Made by a program: the position numbers and the translations under genes. Below, piece after piece: positions 4,356 through 7,317 of a DNA stretch of 7,317 nt. Every line of letters begins with the position of its first letter. Position 1 is the first letter of the stretch. Under the pieces are notes generated by a model that was given only the letters and a program-made list of their open reading frames with translations, was not told the DNA's origin and did no database searches. This DNA is from Methanosarcina sp. UBA402 (GTDB taxonomy: Archaea; Halobacteriota; Methanosarcinia; Methanosarcinales; Methanosarcinaceae). Location of the stretch: assembly GCA_002509325.1 (NCBI GenBank), contig DADO01000007.1, forward strand, positions 1-7,317, in the 5' to 3' direction.

Positions 4356-6284
4356 ATGCAATATAGGCTGGGTATTGATGCAGGCGGAACATACACCGAT
4401 GCTGTGATTTTTAGAGACTCGGACTGCCGGATCCTTGATGCCAGCAAGGCAACTACTACTTATTCGAACCTCATGGTAGGAATTCGAAACGCTATTGATA
4501 AGCTGAATCCGGAGTACCTCAGTAAAGTAAAACTTGTGTCGGTTTCCACAACCCTGTCGACAAATACCATTCTCGAAAGAACAGGATATCCTGTTGGCCT
4601 GATCCTTGTAGGGGACTATGACGTCCCAAAGGAACTTCCTGCAGATTACTGTATTACCGTAAAGGGAGGACATGACAGCGATGGAGACGAGCTACAGCCT
4701 CTAGACCTTACTGCAGTAGAACAGTTCGCAATAAGTCTCAAAAAGAAAGTCTCGGCTTTTGCGGTATCTTCGTATTTCAGCATCCGAAATCCTGATCATG
4801 AGCTTAAAATTAAGGAGTCAGTCCTTAAATTGACAGGATGCCCTGTGGTTTGCGGACATGAGCTTTCTCAGGAGCTTGGAGCCTACGAACGAGCAGCCAC
4901 CGCCGTTTTAAACGCCCAGCTAATCCCAATAACCTGTCAGTTTATTCATTCCATCGTGGCCGAAGTAAGGAAAAGAAACCTTGATGCGAAGATTCTTATG
5001 CTAAAGTGTGACGGCTCAGTTACAGATATAAAAGATGCAAAACTTCGGCCTATCGAAACCATATTTTCAGGTCCTGCAGCAAGTATTATGGGAGCATCTT
5101 ACCTTTCAGGACTGGATACCTGTGCCATAATCGATGTTGGAGGAACAAGCACGGACATATCCATAATGAAGAATGGAGTTCCTGAACTTTGTGAGAGAGG
5201 AGCAGTTGTAGGAGGCTGGCAAACTCGTGTAAAAACAATAAAAATGGAAAGTTCGGCAAACGGGGGAGATAGTCATGTGTGGTTTAAGAAACAAATAAGG
5301 ATTGGGCCAAGAAGAGTAATGCCCCTTTGCTTTGCTGCTATGCAGTATCCTAAATTTAAAGAGAACCTTGAAAAGAATCCTGTGCCCCTAAGGACCATGC
5401 TCAATGAGCATTTCCAACCTGCTAAATTCTTTGTCAATACTGGAGTAATTCCCTTCAATCCCACAGATAGTGAGATAAAATTACTTGAGATTATAAAAGA
5501 CGAACCTCTCTCTATCCATGAAATCTTAAACAAAATGAAGAGGTTTCCCTCTCCTACTGTCCTTGATTCCCTGATTCAGCAGCGAGTGATTCAGGCTATA
5601 GGCTTCACCCCGACTGATGCCCTACATGTCCTTGGAGAATATACTGAAGGAGATGTTGAAGCTTCTCAGATAGGAGCCAAAAAGCTTTCGCGTTTCACTC
5701 AAATGGGAGTTCATGCTTTTTGCAAAAAAGTAAAGCAACAGGTTGCAAAAAACATGGCTTACAGTTTGCTGTCTTTTATAATGGAAGGCAGAGGAACAGA
5801 TGGAATAAAGAAAGTACTGGAGGGAGAAATACCTGTCCAGTACAATTTAAAGGTTCCTATAGTCCTGCTCGGAGGTCCTGTAAAGGCTTATTATGAGGAT
5901 ATCAAAGCTCTCATTGATGCAGAGATTATAGTTCCTGAACATGCAAATGTAGGAAATGCAGTTGGAGCTCTCGTAGGAAAAGGAATTAAAAGAATTGAGA
6001 TAACTATCAGGCCGTCTTCAATGGAAAATCCGGATCAGAATTTCCTGGTCTTCACCCCAGCAGGGAGGAAAAAGTTTGAGTTGTATCAAATGGCAGTGGA
6101 ATATTCCCAAAAAACTGGTGAAGAGCTCATTCTGAATTCAATGAAATATTTTGGACTTCCAGAAAGCTCGATAAAAATAAACACAAGCGTAAAATACCTT
6201 TCACCTTCTGGCTGGAAACATACACCAATGGAGACAAAAATGACTTTTGTAGGAACCTGTACCCCCGGAATTTTAACTGGCTAA
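4356..6284 (+). CDS. Hydantoinase/oxoprolinase-like ASKHA-fold protein of unknown role
   Basis: This 642-residue protein belongs to the hydantoinase A/oxoprolinase superfamily, whose members bind ATP through an actin-like fold. Visible motifs are DAGGTYTD (8-15, phosphate 1), VSTTLSTNTILERTG (63-77), ELSQELGAYERAATAVLNA (169-187), IFSGPAAS (236-243), DVGGTSTD (260-267), GGPVKAYY (506-513) and NAVGALVG (534-541). The usual GAGGGS and GPxSAGAxPGPACYG segment is instead NGGDSHV (302-308) and IGPRRVMPLCF (316-326), so classical hydantoin or oxoproline hydrolysis is doubtful. Residues about 372-428 look like a winged-helix insert followed by FTPTDALHVLG. The start is supported only by a weak GGGG at 4342-4345. 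It lies between mtaCB and an Msr-type regulator. Corrinoid proteins need ATP-dependent reductive reactivation, and some activases elsewhere have ASKHA domains. A helper role here is speculation; the family call is firm. Confidence 0.8.
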   Translation: MQYRLGIDAGGTYTDAVIFRDSDCRILDASKATTTYSNLMVGIRNAIDKLNPEYLSKVKLVSVSTTLSTNTILERTGYPVGLILVGDYDVPKELPADYCITVKGGHDSDGDELQPLDLTAVEQFAISLKKKVSAFAVSSYFSIRNPDHELKIKESVLKLTGCPVVCGHELSQELGAYERAATAVLNAQLIPITCQFIHSIVAEVRKRNLDAKILMLKCDGSVTDIKDAKLRPIETIFSGPAASIMGASYLSGLDTCAIIDVGGTSTDISIMKNGVPELCERGAVVGGWQTRVKTIKMESSANGGDSHVWFKKQIRIGPRRVMPLCFAAMQYPKFKENLEKNPVPLRTMLNEHFQPAKFFVNTGVIPFNPTDSEIKLLEIIKDEPLSIHEILNKMKRFPSPTVLDSLIQQRVIQAIGFTPTDALHVLGEYTEGDVEASQIGAKKLSRFTQMGVHAFCKKVKQQVAKNMAYSLLSFIMEGRGTDGIKKVLEGEIPVQYNLKVPIVLLGGPVKAYYEDIKALIDAEIIVPEHANVGNAVGALVGKGIKRIEITIRPSSMENPDQNFLVFTPAGRKKFELYQMAVEYSQKTGEELILNSMKYFGLPESSIKINTSVKYLSPSGWKHTPMETKMTFVGTCTPGILTG

Positions 6285-6432
6285 ATAATGATATTTATAG
6301 ATTATGCAGATAAAGGCCAATTTAAAAAGCCTGAGACAATCCTCACTTGAAAATGAACAGCCAAGGAACCAGCCTGCTGGAAGAAAGTCCGGCCACAACT
6401 ACAAGCTACTGAATAACAGGAAGTAAGAGATT
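6285..6432 (+). promoter_or_regulatory. Promoter/leader region of the Msr-type regulator gene
   Basis: ATATTTATA (6291-6299), just after the preceding stop codon, is TATA-like and would give a leader of roughly 105-115 nt. Near the start codon, ACTGAATAACAG (6408-6419) matches the mtaC leader repeat core ACTGAATGACAG at 11 of 12 positions. AGGA at 6418-6421 is a weak Shine-Dalgarno, 11 bases from the ATG, and lies partly inside that motif. No gene is visible in this gap. Confidence 0.4.
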
Positions 6433-7218
6433 ATGGCTTCTCCACTTATTGATCTTGTTTTCCGTTCAGATAGAAGAAAAAACCTTCTTATATTACTGGA
6501 TAGCGGATCAAAAAATATTGATGAAATCAGGGATGCACTTGATGTTACAGCCACCTCGATTCTTCCCCAGATTAAGAGACTGATAGATGATGACCTTGTT
6601 GTCCAGGAAGACAGGATGTACAAGCTCACAGTTCTGGGAGAATTCATAGTCAAGACGATAAAACCCCTGATACGTGCTCTTGAAGTGGTGGAGAAAAACA
6701 AATCTTACTGGACAGGCCACGACCTGAACTCAATCCCGCACCATTTGCTGGAACGTATATCCGAGCTTGGAGATTGTGCCCTTATAGAGCCCGACCTGAA
6801 CCATATCTATGAGCCTTCTAAGAAAATTATTGACAGCATGAGCAATGCAAAGCAGGCTTCGACTTTTGCTTCTTATTTCAACCCTGCTTATCTTCCCCTG
6901 TACGTTGAGCTCGGCAGGAAAGATGCCGAACTTTCCCTGAATTTTACCCAATCGGTCTGGGACCATCTTTCAAATAAACACTCAAGCATGATAAATGAAC
7001 TCATGGGCATGGATAATGTAAGCCTGTATGTTTCCAAAGAAGGAATAAAGCTTACTGAGATTACCGTAACAGATAAAACAATGTTGCTGGGACTTTTTGA
7101 CAATCAAGGTAAATTCGACCAGCAATTCATTATGAGCTCTGAACCCAGTGCCCTTTTATGGTGTCAGGAATTGTTTGACTATTTCAAGAGACTTTCCAGG
7201 CTGGTAAATAAGATATGA
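6433..7218 (+). CDS. Msr-type winged-helix transcriptional regulator (FilR1-like effector domain)
   Basis: This 261-residue protein has an N-terminal ArsR-like winged helix at about residues 14-70: RRKNLLILLDSGSKNIDEI, then recognition helix ATSILPQIKRLIDDDLV and wing RMYKLTVLGE. The C-terminal domain (about 90-258) is the one found in methanogen regulators of the Msr/FilR1 group. Recognisable elements are SYWTGHDLNSIP (91-102), the LSLNFTQSVWDHL helix region and the terminal SSEPSALLWCQELFDYFKRLS (235-255). Msr proteins of Methanosarcina acetivorans activate or repress individual mtaCB isozyme operons in response to methanol. Location two genes downstream of mtaCB makes that its likely job. 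A TAA three codons upstream in the same frame means ATG 6433 is the first available start. Which Msr it is cannot be decided here, and sign of regulation is unknown. Confidence 0.88.
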   Translation: MASPLIDLVFRSDRRKNLLILLDSGSKNIDEIRDALDVTATSILPQIKRLIDDDLVVQEDRMYKLTVLGEFIVKTIKPLIRALEVVEKNKSYWTGHDLNSIPHHLLERISELGDCALIEPDLNHIYEPSKKIIDSMSNAKQASTFASYFNPAYLPLYVELGRKDAELSLNFTQSVWDHLSNKHSSMINELMGMDNVSLYVSKEGIKLTEITVTDKTMLLGLFDNQGKFDQQFIMSSEPSALLWCQELFDYFKRLSRLVNKI

Positions 7219-7251
7219 TATTAAAAAATACATATGTAAATAAACCCCATG

Positions 7252-7274
7252 CGTCTTCGGTTAAGTGAAGAACG
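7252..7274 (+). terminator. Weak hairpin downstream of the regulator gene
   Basis: CGTCTTC (7252-7258) pairs with GAAGAACG (7267-7274) with one bulged A and an 8-nt loop, 33 bases past the stop codon. No T-run follows. The remaining bases to 7317 hold no gene; ACAAC-A-GTTGT (7296-7306) is a short palindrome of unknown meaning, possibly part of the next promoter. Confidence 0.3.
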
Positions 7275-7317
7275 TGATAAATTGCCTCCATTTCCACAAC
7301 AGTTGTCAAATATTTGA

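Overview
The window comes from a methylotrophic methanogen of the genus Methanosarcina or a very close relative. The evidence is an adjacent mtaC-mtaB pair (methanol-specific corrinoid protein and methanol:corrinoid methyltransferase) whose metal and cobalamin ligands sit at, or one residue from, the positions known in Methanosarcina barkeri. It is followed by a winged-helix regulator of the methanogen Msr/FilR1-like type. AT-rich intergenic DNA, archaeal TATA-like boxes and a group II chaperonin tail agree with this. I cannot tell which species it is or which mtaCB isozyme copy.

Layout. Bases 2-217 are the 3' end of a divergent group II chaperonin gene, closed by a strong hairpin. Bases 218-1937 hold no intact gene. 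This 1.7-kb stretch contains an eroded fragment of a CobW/COG0523 GTPase gene, with the P-loop and CxCC motif now in different frames. A second stop-riddled frame follows, carrying a perfect 33-bp tandem duplication. Next come a 17-nt-arm palindrome, a probable mtaC promoter near 1474, and a long leader of about 430 nt. Bases 1938-4113 are mtaC and mtaB, a compact two-gene operon ending in a hairpin/T-run terminator that straddles the mtaB stop codon. Bases 4356-6284 encode a 642-residue hydantoinase/oxoprolinase-like ASKHA protein behind its own AT-rich promoter region. Bases 6433-7218 encode the Msr-type regulator.

How the genes work together. MtaB breaks the C-O bond of methanol and methylates the Co(I) corrinoid of MtaC. 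MtaA, not in this window, then passes the methyl group to coenzyme M. The regulator is a good candidate for methanol-dependent control of mtaCB. The ASKHA protein is unassigned; its position between mtaCB and the regulator suggests, but does not prove, a role linked to this methyltransferase system.

The most interesting part is the mtaC leader. A near-perfect 16-bp long-range stem (1684-1699 with 1902-1917) encloses three tandem repeats and two further hairpins. One hairpin displays an exact 8-nt copy of the mtaC Shine-Dalgarno region in its loop. Several pairings need G-U pairs, which points to RNA-level structure. Post-transcriptional control of mta isozymes in Methanosarcina has been reported, and this leader is a concrete candidate for such an element.
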